Origin: Bacteroides sp. 51
Lineage (GTDB): Bacteria > Bacteroidota > Bacteroidia > Bacteroidales > Bacteroidaceae
Assembly: GCF_010500965.1 (NCBI RefSeq)
Contig: NZ_QVMI01000004.1
Coordinates: 241,182 to 305,181 of the forward strand
Direction: 5' to 3'
Length of the DNA: 64,000 nt
Shown here in pieces: positions 18,835 to 27,141 of the stretch. Under the pieces are notes generated by a model. That model made no database searches. It was not told the origin of the DNA and saw only the letters and a list, made by a program, of their open reading frames with translations. The stretch's first letter is position 1. Every line of letters begins with the position of its first letter. A program made the translations under genes and the position numbers.

Positions 18835-19300
18835 GTTGAAAGTTGAAAGTTGAAAGTTGAAAGTTACTATGCAGATTTCTATTGCTGAAAATTATGTTAC
18901 CGATGGGAAAAGCAATTGTTGAAGAAAAATCCTATATATTTGCATTAAGAATCATAAAAGCATACAAATTTCTCACTGAGAATAAGAAAGAATTTGTATT
19001 AGCGAAACAATTGCTTAGGTGTGGAACCGCTATTGGTGCTTTATGTCAAGAAGCAGAACATGCACAAAGCAGACCTGATTTTCTGAGTAAAATGAATATT
19101 GCTTTGAAAGAAGCAAATGAAACAAAATACTGGTTAAGGCTGTTAAAAGACAGTGAGTACATTAGTCCAGACTCTTACGAGTCAATAATCACTGACTGCA
19201 AAGAATTAATAAAATTATTAGCTAGTATTGTAAAGACCACCAAAAACTCATTAAATAGCAATGCAAAATAACTTTCAACTTTCAACTTTCAACTTTCAAC
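18835..19300. mobile_element. heptamer inverted-repeat element A, carrying the four-helix-bundle gene
   Basis: Four GTTGAAA units (18835-18862), then GTT and ACTATGCAGAT (18866-18876), open the element. Four TTTCAAC units (19273-19300) close it in inverted orientation. The single gene inside is a four-helix-bundle protein. The same arms and the ATCTGCATAGT box, without a gene, occur at 29381, 33418 and 44864, so this looks like the gene-bearing form of a dispersed element. No transposase is encoded, so mobility is inferred. Confidence 0.6.
18903..19271 (+). CDS. four-helix-bundle protein (S23/23S rRNA intervening-sequence family)
   Basis: About 122 residues from ATG 18903; ATG 18894 and TTG 18882 are also in frame, but MGKAIVEEKSYIFALRIIKAY matches the family start best. 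The motifs KEFVLAKQLLRCGTAIGA and SRPDFLSKMNIALKEANETKYWLRLL define the family. It forms a small helical bundle and is related in fold to the Avd protein of diversity-generating retroelements. The function is unknown. Its stop codon touches the right heptamer arm, and the pflA frame starts 11 bases before its end. Confidence 0.85.
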   Translation: MGKAIVEEKSYIFALRIIKAYKFLTENKKEFVLAKQLLRCGTAIGALCQEAEHAQSRPDFLSKMNIALKEANETKYWLRLLKDSEYISPDSYESIITDCKELIKLLASIVKTTKNSLNSNAK

Positions 19301-20025
19301 TGATAAGAGTTCACTCTTATGAATCAATGGGAACATACGACGGGCCGGGTCTCCGACTCGTCGTTTTCCTTCAAGGATGTAACTTCCGCTGTTTGTATTG
19401 TGCCAATCCGGACACTATTGCGTATAAAGGAGGAACAGATACAGATCCGGAAGAAATTGTACGTATGGCAGTAAGCCAGAAAGCTTTCTTTGGAAAAAAG
19501 GGAGGGATTACCTTTTCCGGAGGTGAACCTACCGTACAAGCCAAAGCATTGCTACCCTTATTTCGCCGACTTAAAGAGGAAGGAATTCATATTTGCCTGG
19601 ATACAAACGGGAGCATATGGAATAAAGACGTAGAAGAATTGCTTCAACTCACCGATCTGGTACTTCTCGATATTAAAGAGTTCAATCCGGCCCGTCATCA
19701 AACGCTGACAAAGCACAGCAACGAACAAACCTTGCTTACTGCCGCCTGGTTAGAAGCAAACAATAAACCTTTTTGGCTGCGCTATGTGTTAGTTCCCGGA
19801 TACAGTGACTTCGCCGAAGACATTGAAGCCATGGGCGAACAGCTAGGTAAATATAACATGATCGGGCGTGTAGAGATACTACCCTACCATAAGCTCGGAG
19901 TACACAAGTACGAAGCTATGAATCTGGAATATCTGCTGAAAGGAGTAAATGAAAATACGCCTGAACAACTAGAGCAGGCCGCTCAGCTATTCAGACGCCA
20001 TTTTAACACAGTATATATTAATTAA
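19261..20025 (+). CDS. pflA: pyruvate formate-lyase activating enzyme
   Basis: 254 residues from ATG 19261. A radical SAM enzyme that installs the glycyl radical on PflB: the cluster motif is C40-NFR-C44-LY-C47, followed by the GGEP-type motif FSGGEPTVQ. Homologues typically begin MIRVHSYESMGTYDGPG. Here that methionine position is CTG (19300-19302), whose first base is the last base of the heptamer arm. The open frame therefore continues upstream through the repeat, encoding FQLSTFNFQL, to an ATG inside the end of the four-helix-bundle gene. Either that ATG or the CTG is used. Translation is probably coupled to the upstream small gene. Confidence 0.95.
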   Translation: MQNNFQLSTFNFQLIRVHSYESMGTYDGPGLRLVVFLQGCNFRCLYCANPDTIAYKGGTDTDPEEIVRMAVSQKAFFGKKGGITFSGGEPTVQAKALLPLFRRLKEEGIHICLDTNGSIWNKDVEELLQLTDLVLLDIKEFNPARHQTLTKHSNEQTLLTAAWLEANNKPFWLRYVLVPGYSDFAEDIEAMGEQLGKYNMIGRVEILPYHKLGVHKYEAMNLEYLLKGVNENTPEQLEQAAQLFRRHFNTVYIN

Positions 20026-20080
20026 TCGTGCCAGCGGCAGCGGCAAGGTGCCGCCTCCAGGTTTTAGTTAAGTTGAAGTA

Positions 20081-20160
20081 ATAACTCTAAGAGTTGTCTG
20101 CATAACTCCTCAAGTTATCCGAATAACTCTTGAAGTTATCCCAACAACTCTTAGAGTTAT
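20081..20160. repeat. ATAACTC...GAGTTAT palindrome array with exact 21-bp period
   Basis: Four 17-base dyads begin at 20081, 20102, 20123 and 20144, for example ATAACTCTTGAAGTTAT. The spacing is exactly 21 bases, two helical turns. They lie between the convergent ends of pflA and the beta-barrel gene. Confidence 0.8.
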
Positions 20161-20184
20161 TTCACCAACACTCAGAACTGTGAA

Positions 20185-20220
20185 ATCTGCATAGCAATTC
20201 TCCATTCTCAATTCTCCATT
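20185..20220. repeat. heptamer arm F with ATCTGCATAG box
   Basis: ATCTGCATAG (20185-20194) is followed by 7-base units CAATTCT, CCATTCT, CAATTCT and CCATT, ending at the stop codon of the minus-strand beta-barrel gene. It has the same box and architecture as the GTTGAAA elements but a different word. Only one arm is seen. Confidence 0.6.
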
Positions 20221-21497
20221 TAATAAGTAAACCGAATCCCCCCTTGGAGATTAAAGTTCAAGGGATTTTCTTTACGTATGGTTTCTACATCCGACCCATC
20301 ATCAAAGAAATAAGATACCCCCGGTTCAACATAAAGCCCAATACGATCGGTTATGTTCAACTGTCCACCAACTCCTCCTGCCAGTGAGAATTGCAAAGGT
20401 TTAACCGTTTCCTTTTCTCCTGCAACCTTACCATATACACATTTCTCGACCATACCACCTGCGGTAAGATAAACTGTAAACCGTTTAGATTCAACAAAGT
20501 TCCAGTTTCCACGAAGAGGTATACCGACATAATGGAGTTTCTGTTCCACCTTATTAGAGGCATTCGTTACAGACTTTCCTTCCGAAGAAAGCATAGTATA
20601 GGTCAGCCCAGTTTCCACAGAAAAACCATTCGATAAATTCTTACGAACCGAAAGTCCGAAGCTTATAGGCTGTTTATGTTTGATTTCTGTAATAGAAGCA
20701 GATTGTTTCACATAAGGTATTCCACCATCAAAAACCAGCTCATTCTTATCATTAATTGAAATCATACCGGAAGCTAAACCGCCATTCTGAGACGTAGAAA
20801 GATCGGCCATAGACAGATAATCCTGACTCTGGCTTGTCGAAGCACTGGTACCATTTGAAAACGAAGCACCGACAGACCATTTACCTTCAGAGGAACGCTT
20901 CTTTTCTGAAACAACAGGTAGGTGCAATTTATCTTTCCCCGAAGGTTTTACAACTCTACGGTCATCAGGTTTATCACTGGATTGTTGATCTGTTTTTTGT
21001 TTTACCTCATTTGTAACAGTTTCATTCTTATCCGAAGGAGTGGAATTTTCAACATACTGTTCTTCTTCCCGCTGTTTTACATCATCCTCACTTATAATCA
21101 AGACTGTTTCCTGAACCTTCTTTTCTATACTTGTTGCATCCGAAAGATAGGTATATTGCTTAGGGCCAGATTGATCATCCGGTTTCACTTCAGTTATCTG
21201 TATCTCCGGCTCCTGGGTCACTGGCATTACATCAGGAGTCACAGCCAGCGTAGGAGCCATTGTATGACGTATATCATCTGCCGTTGGAGTCTGCATAAAG
21301 AACAGGCTTACCCCGGATACTGCCAATAATAATGTAGCAGCAACAGCCCACCACGTATAAGGACGAATGCGCTTCTCCCCCACCGGACTCAACTCCGCCT
21401 CCAGCTTACTCCATCCTTCCGGAGCAGGCGGTTCGGAATAGTCCTTAAGGGCTTCCCTCATCTTTTTCATCCACAATTCTTCATCCTGTCTCATCAT
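20220..21497 (-). CDS. single-TM protein with C-terminal outer-membrane beta-barrel domain, sigma-factor partner
   Basis: 425 residues. Residues 1-48 are charged and look cytoplasmic (no signal-peptide charge pattern). A transmembrane helix covers 49-68. A long polar linker (~70-250) is rich in Lys, Glu, Gln and Ser. The last ~170 residues are a PorT-like beta-barrel with alternating strands ending LNFNLQGGIRFTY. The start overlaps the ECF sigma gene by four bases, so the two are one operon and the N-terminus is a likely anti-sigma segment. If both membrane parts insert, the protein would span the periplasm. It is annotated as an outer-membrane beta-barrel protein in similar contexts; the anti-sigma role is inferred. 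Confidence 0.82.
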   Translation of the reverse strand: MMRQDEELWMKKMREALKDYSEPPAPEGWSKLEAELSPVGEKRIRPYTWWAVAATLLLAVSGVSLFFMQTPTADDIRHTMAPTLAVTPDVMPVTQEPEIQITEVKPDDQSGPKQYTYLSDATSIEKKVQETVLIISEDDVKQREEEQYVENSTPSDKNETVTNEVKQKTDQQSSDKPDDRRVVKPSGKDKLHLPVVSEKKRSSEGKWSVGASFSNGTSASTSQSQDYLSMADLSTSQNGGLASGMISINDKNELVFDGGIPYVKQSASITEIKHKQPISFGLSVRKNLSNGFSVETGLTYTMLSSEGKSVTNASNKVEQKLHYVGIPLRGNWNFVESKRFTVYLTAGGMVEKCVYGKVAGEKETVKPLQFSLAGGVGGQLNITDRIGLYVEPGVSYFFDDGSDVETIRKENPLNFNLQGGIRFTY

Positions 21498-22042
21498 ATA
21501 TTCATTCTTAAATATTCTTTTATTCTTTTAGCCAGCACCCCTTTCGCACGAAACAATTGGGACGCCGAAGATTTTTCATTAATCCCCAGCATCTGAGCTA
21601 TTTCTCTATGTGATTTCTCTTCAAACGTATATAAATTGAATACTGTACGATAACCATCGGGTAGTTCACTAATAAAGTTCATCAGCACCTTTTGCGGAAT
21701 AGTTTCAATATCAGAAGGGTTAGGCTCTTCATACGAATCCTGGATACCGTCTAGTTCCGTTGTACGGTTCAATACATCATTCTTACGCAGATATTGCAAC
21801 ACAGTATTCACCATCACACGCTCTATCCAAGCCCTGAGCGAGCCTTCGCCACGCCACGTGAATTTGTCAAACGAGGCATAGACCTTTAAGAAACCATCGT
21901 GCAGTAAGTCCTGTGCCATATCCCTATCTCCAATATAACGAAGGCATACTCCGAGCATCCTCCCTGAGTACAACTCATAGAGTTCCTTGCGAGCAAGGTT
22001 GTTTCCTTGCTTGCACTTTTCGGACAACTCAAATTCTTCCAT
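21494..22042 (-). CDS. ECF-type RNA polymerase sigma-70 factor
   Basis: 182 residues from ATG 22042 (MEEFELSEKC), which fits the family start; in-frame ATGs at 22075 and further up would add residues with no sigma homology, and a -7 box at 22082-22089 leaves no room for them in the mRNA. Region 2 is visible as GVCLRYIGDRDMAQDLLHDGFLKVY with the -10-recognition stretch FTWRGEGSLRAWIERV, and region 4 as LPDGYRTVFNLYTFEEKSHREIAQMLGI. It is the typical Bacteroidetes ECF group that works with a membrane partner, here the downstream overlapping gene. Confidence 0.93.
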   Translation of the reverse strand: MEEFELSEKCKQGNNLARKELYELYSGRMLGVCLRYIGDRDMAQDLLHDGFLKVYASFDKFTWRGEGSLRAWIERVMVNTVLQYLRKNDVLNRTTELDGIQDSYEEPNPSDIETIPQKVLMNFISELPDGYRTVFNLYTFEEKSHREIAQMLGINEKSSASQLFRAKGVLAKRIKEYLRMNI

Positions 22043-22081
22043 TCGCTTAGACACGTCTTTATCTCCTAAATGCATGAGAAA

Positions 22082-22089
22082 CAAAAATA
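22082..22089 (-). promoter_or_regulatory. -7 promoter box of the sigma-factor operon
   Basis: The minus strand reads TATTTTTG, matching TAnnTTTG, 39 bases before the chosen start at 22042. No -33 box was recognised. Confidence 0.4.
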
Positions 22090-22219
22090 CTGCATCGTAT
22101 CTATAATAATTTGCTCCTTTTGTTTCTTTAACAATATAGCATGCAATATTCCTTCTCAGACAGCATTTTCCTGATATAAAGATACATTTTTTATTCACTT
22201 AAATAAGATTTATATAATT

Positions 22220-22957
22220 ATGAAGAAGTTCAAGACAGCTTTTTTAGCTTTAACCTTAACTTTAATTCTTACACCATTTTTGCAATCATGTCTGGATGAT
22301 GATGACGATTACTATCTGGCAATAGCGACATTCAGAACTGCTGAAAATAACGACAACTATTTCGTTCTGGATAATGGTGAGACAATGTATCCGCAACATG
22401 CCACTTATAGTACGCTAGAAGATGGTCAAAGAGTTCATATATACTTTGATATTCTGGACGAAAAGGTGAGTGGATACGATTACAACATTAAAGTAAGAGG
22501 TATCGAGAAGATTCTGACCAAGGAGTTATTCGTTATGGATGAAGAGACTGTAGATAGTATCGGCGACGATAAGATCAATATTACAGGCATATGGTTCGGC
22601 GATGGTTATCTGAATATCAGATTCAAGTTTAAAGGAACCCGCAACCCATCGAAACTTCACATGGTTAATCTGGTACGTAATGAAATTGAAGGTGCTAATG
22701 AAAATGAAGAAGCCGGCTATATCAGCCTGGAATTCCGCCACAATGCCTACGAAGATTACGAAGCAGAGGATCTGGATGGAATTGTTTCTTTCAAAGGACC
22801 TTTCACCGAAAAGGAAATGAAAGGATTAAAGATTCGTTATAGAAGTATATATGATGGCATAAAATACACGAAGATTGATTTTAAAGAAGAAGAAACAACA
22901 GCAACAAGTTTCTCTTCGGGTTCGGGTACAACTATTACCGGAATCACATATCAATAA
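22220..22957 (+). CDS. NigD-like lipoprotein
   Basis: 245 residues. The signal peptide ends at FLQSC (Cys24), followed by an acidic run LDDDDDYY that favours surface export in Bacteroidetes. The body matches the NigD family: an N-terminal OB-like part with YFVLDNGETMYP and LEDGQRVHIYFDIL, and a C-terminal beta domain with GYISLEFRHNAY. NigD-like proteins accompany bacteriocin-related nig loci and many envelope genes; their function is unknown. It stands alone, divergent from the sigma-factor operon, and ends in a strong terminator. Confidence 0.88.
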   Translation: MKKFKTAFLALTLTLILTPFLQSCLDDDDDYYLAIATFRTAENNDNYFVLDNGETMYPQHATYSTLEDGQRVHIYFDILDEKVSGYDYNIKVRGIEKILTKELFVMDEETVDSIGDDKINITGIWFGDGYLNIRFKFKGTRNPSKLHMVNLVRNEIEGANENEEAGYISLEFRHNAYEDYEAEDLDGIVSFKGPFTEKEMKGLKIRYRSIYDGIKYTKIDFKEEETTATSFSSGSGTTITGITYQ

Positions 22958-22973
22958 ATACTCTTGATTGTAG

Positions 22974-23013
22974 AAAAGGGTGAGTCCGCGATGGCCTCAC
23001 CCTTTTTATTTTT
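22974..23013. terminator. intrinsic terminator between the NigD-like and aquaporin genes
   Basis: AAAAGGGTGAG pairs with CTCACCCTTTTT around an 11-base loop, followed by ATTTTT. The A-run on the other side allows it to act in both directions for the convergent genes. Confidence 0.88.
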
Positions 23014-23047
23014 AATATTGTACTAAATGGTAACGGCACCTTTCCAC

Positions 23048-23728
23048 CTAGGCAGCGGCATCTTGACGTCCCAAATACTTCCAAACCAAAGCACTCAAAG
23101 CTGCTCCGACAAAAGGAGCTACGATGAACAACCACAATTGAGAAAGAGCTTCTCCACCCTGGAAGATGGCCGGACCGATGCTACGAGCCGGATTCACAGA
23201 AGTACCTGTAATTGGAATACATACAATATGGATCAATACCAATGAAAGACCAATAGCTAAGCCTGCCAGTGAAGAATTTCCTTTCTTGGAATCGGTAACC
23301 CCTAATACGACCAATACAAAAACGAAAGTAAATACAGCTTCAGCAAGAAAAGCGGTCGTCATTGAGACTTCTGCTCCCCATCCATTGGCTCCTGTTGTTG
23401 TACCTACGGTTGGAAAGCCCTGCACCAAAGCATATAAAATCGTTGATCCGATAATCGCTCCGATTACCTGGAAAAGCATATACATGCCTGCATCCTTACC
23501 CGACATACGTCCCGAAAGGAATACACCCAACGTAATGGCCGGATTTATATGACAACCGGAAACTCCACCAATAGCATAAGCCATAGCAACAACCGATAAA
23601 CCAAAGGCAAATGCTACCGATAAGATTCCGGCAACACCAACAGTCGGATGCCCTAAAAATATTGCGCTTCCGCAACCTAACATAACCAGAACCATTGTTC
23701 CAATCATCTCTGCAATGTACTTTCTCAT
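23048..23728 (-). CDS. aqpZ: MIP-family aquaporin
   Basis: 226 residues, six transmembrane helices and two NPA half-helices: SGCHINPAITLGV near residue 60 and GTSVNPARSIGPAIF near residue 180. Arg after the second NPA and the small residues around it fit a water-selective AqpZ-type channel rather than a glycerol facilitator. It sits in the inner membrane. The gene is separate from oxyR upstream by 49 bases. Confidence 0.94.
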   Translation of the reverse strand: MRKYIAEMIGTMVLVMLGCGSAIFLGHPTVGVAGILSVAFAFGLSVVAMAYAIGGVSGCHINPAITLGVFLSGRMSGKDAGMYMLFQVIGAIIGSTILYALVQGFPTVGTTTGANGWGAEVSMTTAFLAEAVFTFVFVLVVLGVTDSKKGNSSLAGLAIGLSLVLIHIVCIPITGTSVNPARSIGPAIFQGGEALSQLWLFIVAPFVGAALSALVWKYLGRQDAAA

Positions 23729-23777
23729 TTTTTAAACATTTAAATTAATAATAAATTTATCCACTATATAGGTTTAA

Positions 23778-24704
23778 TTATACCATACTTTGTATGGGTT
23801 TCAGAGACAACATATGTTGAGGTACAGCTGCTCTGATTTCAGTGATCAGAAGTTCTAAAAGTGTATTCCGGATAAAGTTCTTATGCCTTACCAACACAAT
23901 GGGGCGGGCGGGACGGGGAATAGCAAAAGGACGAATCAACTCTTTTTGTTTCTCTCCCAACTGTGCAACTGCCAGTTCCGGTATAAATGTAATTCCTTGT
24001 CCACTCTCAACCATACGCATAAAAGTTTCCAGTCCCCCCAAACGATAGGCCATCTGATTCAACTTGACAGCATCCAACTGGCAAAAACGTAACAATTGAT
24101 CACGGAAACAATGTCCTTCATCCAGAAGCCATAAACGCTCTCCGGTGATTTCGCTTGTACGAATCAGTTCATTCCTGAATACTTTTTCACCAGATGATAC
24201 ATATCCATAAAACTCTTCATAAAAAAGAGTATCGCCAAGAATCCAGTCTTCTTCCGGCTCATTGGCCCATATTGCAGCATCTAAAGAACCGGAAAGCAAA
24301 TCTGCTTTTATTTCATGTGTTTTCCGTTCAAAGACCTGCAAATCCATTTCGGGGTATTTCTCAATCAGTTGGGGAAAGAAGCGAGGCAATAAATAAGGAG
24401 CAATGGTAGGCAAAACTCCCAATCGGAAAGTTCCACTATATGACTTTATCTCCTCACTCACAATCTCTTTAACCTGCGATACTTGTGACTGGATAAGGCG
24501 GGCCTGCCGGATAATCTTCTTCCCTACCTCAGTAGGCGCAACGGGTTGTATGTGACGATCAAAGAGTTTCACGCCAAGTTCATCTTCCAGTTTCTGGATC
24601 ATTGCACTCAATGTTGGTTGGGTAACCCCACAATACTCTGCAGCTTTCGCAAAATGCCGATGTTTATCGACAGCAAGGATATATTCTAATTGCTGTATAG
24701 TCAT
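23778..24704 (-). CDS. oxyR: LysR-type peroxide-sensing regulator OxyR
   Basis: 308 residues. The N-terminal winged helix is MTIQQLEYILAVDKHRHFAKAAEYCGVTQPTLSAMI. The redox pair is C199 and C208 in EGHCFRDQLLRFC, nine residues apart and at the same numbering as in the Escherichia coli protein, which supports disulfide-based H2O2 sensing. It is expected to activate catalase, Dps and Ahp genes, none of which is in this window. Only one base separates it from the CDF transporter gene upstream in the same direction, so the two are probably co-transcribed. Confidence 0.95.
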   Translation of the reverse strand: MTIQQLEYILAVDKHRHFAKAAEYCGVTQPTLSAMIQKLEDELGVKLFDRHIQPVAPTEVGKKIIRQARLIQSQVSQVKEIVSEEIKSYSGTFRLGVLPTIAPYLLPRFFPQLIEKYPEMDLQVFERKTHEIKADLLSGSLDAAIWANEPEEDWILGDTLFYEEFYGYVSSGEKVFRNELIRTSEITGERLWLLDEGHCFRDQLLRFCQLDAVKLNQMAYRLGGLETFMRMVESGQGITFIPELAVAQLGEKQKELIRPFAIPRPARPIVLVRHKNFIRNTLLELLITEIRAAVPQHMLSLKPIQSMV

Positions 24705-24705
24705 A

Positions 24706-25641
24706 TCACTTTATCATTTTTTTATTTACACCAAATTTTTCTTCTGAATGATGAGTTCCTTTTGGTTCAACATGGACAACAATATCATACACATTCTCTA
24801 TAGTTTCCTTAATACTGCCCTCCACAGCCTCAGCTATATTATGGGCTTCATTCAGAGATATATTTCCGTCCGCTTCAATATCTAAAGCGATCATATACAT
24901 ATTACCAATTTGCCTTGAGCGTACACGATGCGGATTACTCGCACCAGGTATCTTCTCGACAGCTTCGAATATCTTATTATAAACAGACACATCTTTTACT
25001 CCATCCATTAAATCAACATTCGAATCCATAAAGATTCCAATAGAAGTTTTTATAATAAACAAACTAATAATTAGTCCGGTAACAGAGTCCAGAATAGGTA
25101 GTTTCAGTACAAAAGTAAAAAATAAACCGGTAAGTACACCAACAGAAATGATCACATCATTCTGCATGTTTTTAGCATTGGCAATCAGAAGGGAACTATT
25201 TATGCGTTTACCTTGCCGATACTGATAAAGGGATAAACCTAACTTTCCTACGATTGAGAAAACCGTAACATAGATAGCAATAATTCCCGGTAGTTCTTTT
25301 CCTTCTGAACCGAACAAACTCTGAACCGAAGAAATCAGCATCTGCACGCCGGCATAAAAAATAACCAGAGAGAGTACCTTAGTAGCAATTCCTTCTGCCT
25401 TTTCATAGCCATAAACATACTGAGGGCTTGGGGGTTTACTCATAATACGGGCCGTAAAAATCATCACAATAGAGATTACCACATCTGTAGCCGAATCAAT
25501 TCCGTCGCTCACTACAGCCAAACTACCGGAAACCAGCCCTATAACAATTTTAGCCGCAGATAACAATGCATTGCCTATTGTACTGACCCAAGACGTACGA
25601 ACAAGCACTTTATCTTTAGATGATTTCTCTTCCTGCATCAA
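24706..25641 (-). CDS. cation diffusion facilitator family transporter
   Basis: 311 residues. A CDF efflux protein of the inner membrane with six predicted helices: SDGIDSATDVVISIVM carries the first metal-site pair (D..D) and NAKNMQNDVIISVGVL the second region (N..D). The cytoplasmic C-terminal domain has the histidine-containing HNIAEAVEGSIKETIENVYDIVVHVEP motif. The asparagine and aspartate pattern leaves Fe2+, Mn2+ or Zn2+ open. Its operon partner OxyR hints at Fe or Mn handling during oxidative stress, which is inference. Confidence 0.92.
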   Translation of the reverse strand: MMQEEKSSKDKVLVRTSWVSTIGNALLSAAKIVIGLVSGSLAVVSDGIDSATDVVISIVMIFTARIMSKPPSPQYVYGYEKAEGIATKVLSLVIFYAGVQMLISSVQSLFGSEGKELPGIIAIYVTVFSIVGKLGLSLYQYRQGKRINSSLLIANAKNMQNDVIISVGVLTGLFFTFVLKLPILDSVTGLIISLFIIKTSIGIFMDSNVDLMDGVKDVSVYNKIFEAVEKIPGASNPHRVRSRQIGNMYMIALDIEADGNISLNEAHNIAEAVEGSIKETIENVYDIVVHVEPKGTHHSEEKFGVNKKMIK

Positions 25642-25660
25642 AAACTACATTTATAAGTCG

Positions 25661-25668
25661 CAAAGATA
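25661..25668 (-). promoter_or_regulatory. -7 promoter box of the CDF-oxyR operon
   Basis: The minus strand reads TATCTTTG, an exact TAnnTTTG match, 20 bases before the start codon at 25641. Confidence 0.55.
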
Positions 25669-25776
25669 ACATCATTAATGAAACAAACGCCGGCAACTTC
25701 AAAAAAAGAGATCAATGGGCAACATAAATCATTGTTTCATTGTTATTTCTACAAAATCATTTATTTAATCCCAACT

Positions 25777-27039
25777 ATGGAATTATTCTATTCGTTATCT
25801 ATATTAATTATTATAGCTACGGTTTTTGCATATATCAATGAACGCTTTATGAAATTACCATCTACCATTGGTATAATGGTGGTCACAATCATATTTTCTC
25901 TAGGTCTGGTTATCATTGGAAGCATAAATTCAGAACCACTCAATGATGTTTACCAACTTATTCGTAACATCAACTTTACCCAACTCCTTATGGGTGGTAT
26001 GCTTTATTTTCTTCTCTTTGCCGGAGCCATACAAATCAATATTAATGATCTGAAAGAGCAAAAGTTGCCCATTATCGTTTTCTCAACGCTAAGCGTTATT
26101 ATTTCTACTTTTGTGGTCGGCTTTGCCCTCTATTACATACTGAACATTCTCCTGCCACTGATCGGATCGACCATGCAGGCACCATTAATTTACTGTCTTT
26201 TGTTTGGAGCATTAATTTCACCTACCGATGCCGTTGCCGTACTTAGTATTCTAAAAAAAAGCAATGTATCTAAATCATTAGAAACAAAGATCACCGGCGA
26301 AGCTCTATTCAATGATGGAGTAGCAGTTATTTTATTTTCTTTATTATATAGCATTTCACAAGGAACGGAACAACTTGTGGATGTTACTCCTGCAACAGTC
26401 TCGTGGTTATTGATTAAAGAAGTGGTAGGTGCATTTATTGTTGGTTTAGGACTTGGATACATCGCTTTATATGCCATCCGGACTGTAGCAGACAATAAAC
26501 TATCTATTTTAATCACCCTTTCCGTTGTGATCAGCGGATATATGATATCGCAAGCAATGGAAATATCAGGACCACTCACCATGGTATCGGCAGGAATCTT
26601 AATCGGTAACCGGGGACGAAAATATAGCGAAGAAGAGCATAAGGATTTCGGATTCGTCAAAACTTTCTGGGAGCTAATTGATGAAATATTCAATGCTATC
26701 CTGTTTTTGCTGATCGGCTTCGAACTACTCATTATGCCCGATCTGCGCAACTATTGGATAGTAGGTATATTGGCTATTCTCATCGTACTATTTGCACGCT
26801 ATATATCTATCAAATTGCCTACAGCCATTATTCCTTTTCATGAAAAATTCACGAAAAGCTCCATCTTCATTTTGGTATGGGGTGGACTTCGCGGAGGGGT
26901 TTCCATTGCTTTGGCATTATCAATTGGAGATAATATATACAGAGATGCTTTGATTGCAGGTACATATTATGTTGTGGTATTCTCCATTATTGTACAGGGT
27001 TTAAGTATCGGACGCCTGTCGGGCAAACTAAAAAATTAA
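25777..27039 (+). CDS. CPA1-family Na+/H+ antiporter
   Basis: 420 residues from ATG 25777 (MELFYSLSILIII); an ATG at 25678 would prepend 33 non-hydrophobic residues and overlap the divergent promoter. About 12 membrane helices. The ion-binding region is FGALISPTDAVAVLSIL (helix 5 in NhaP/NHE types, with the TD pair), followed by EALFNDGVAVILF with conserved Asn-Asp. A late WGGLRGGVSIALALSIG motif is also typical. It exchanges Na+ (or K+) for H+ across the inner membrane. Confidence 0.93.
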   Translation: MELFYSLSILIIIATVFAYINERFMKLPSTIGIMVVTIIFSLGLVIIGSINSEPLNDVYQLIRNINFTQLLMGGMLYFLLFAGAIQININDLKEQKLPIIVFSTLSVIISTFVVGFALYYILNILLPLIGSTMQAPLIYCLLFGALISPTDAVAVLSILKKSNVSKSLETKITGEALFNDGVAVILFSLLYSISQGTEQLVDVTPATVSWLLIKEVVGAFIVGLGLGYIALYAIRTVADNKLSILITLSVVISGYMISQAMEISGPLTMVSAGILIGNRGRKYSEEEHKDFGFVKTFWELIDEIFNAILFLLIGFELLIMPDLRNYWIVGILAILIVLFARYISIKLPTAIIPFHEKFTKSSIFILVWGGLRGGVSIALALSIGDNIYRDALIAGTYYVVVFSIIVQGLSIGRLSGKLKN

Positions 27040-27141
27040 ATTTTCATTCTTTTAAAGATTGTTATTAACATTCCGAACTTTCATTTTTTATATTTGTTAA
27101 TTTAATATATACGCATAATCTAAATTTGCCAGATTGACTCT

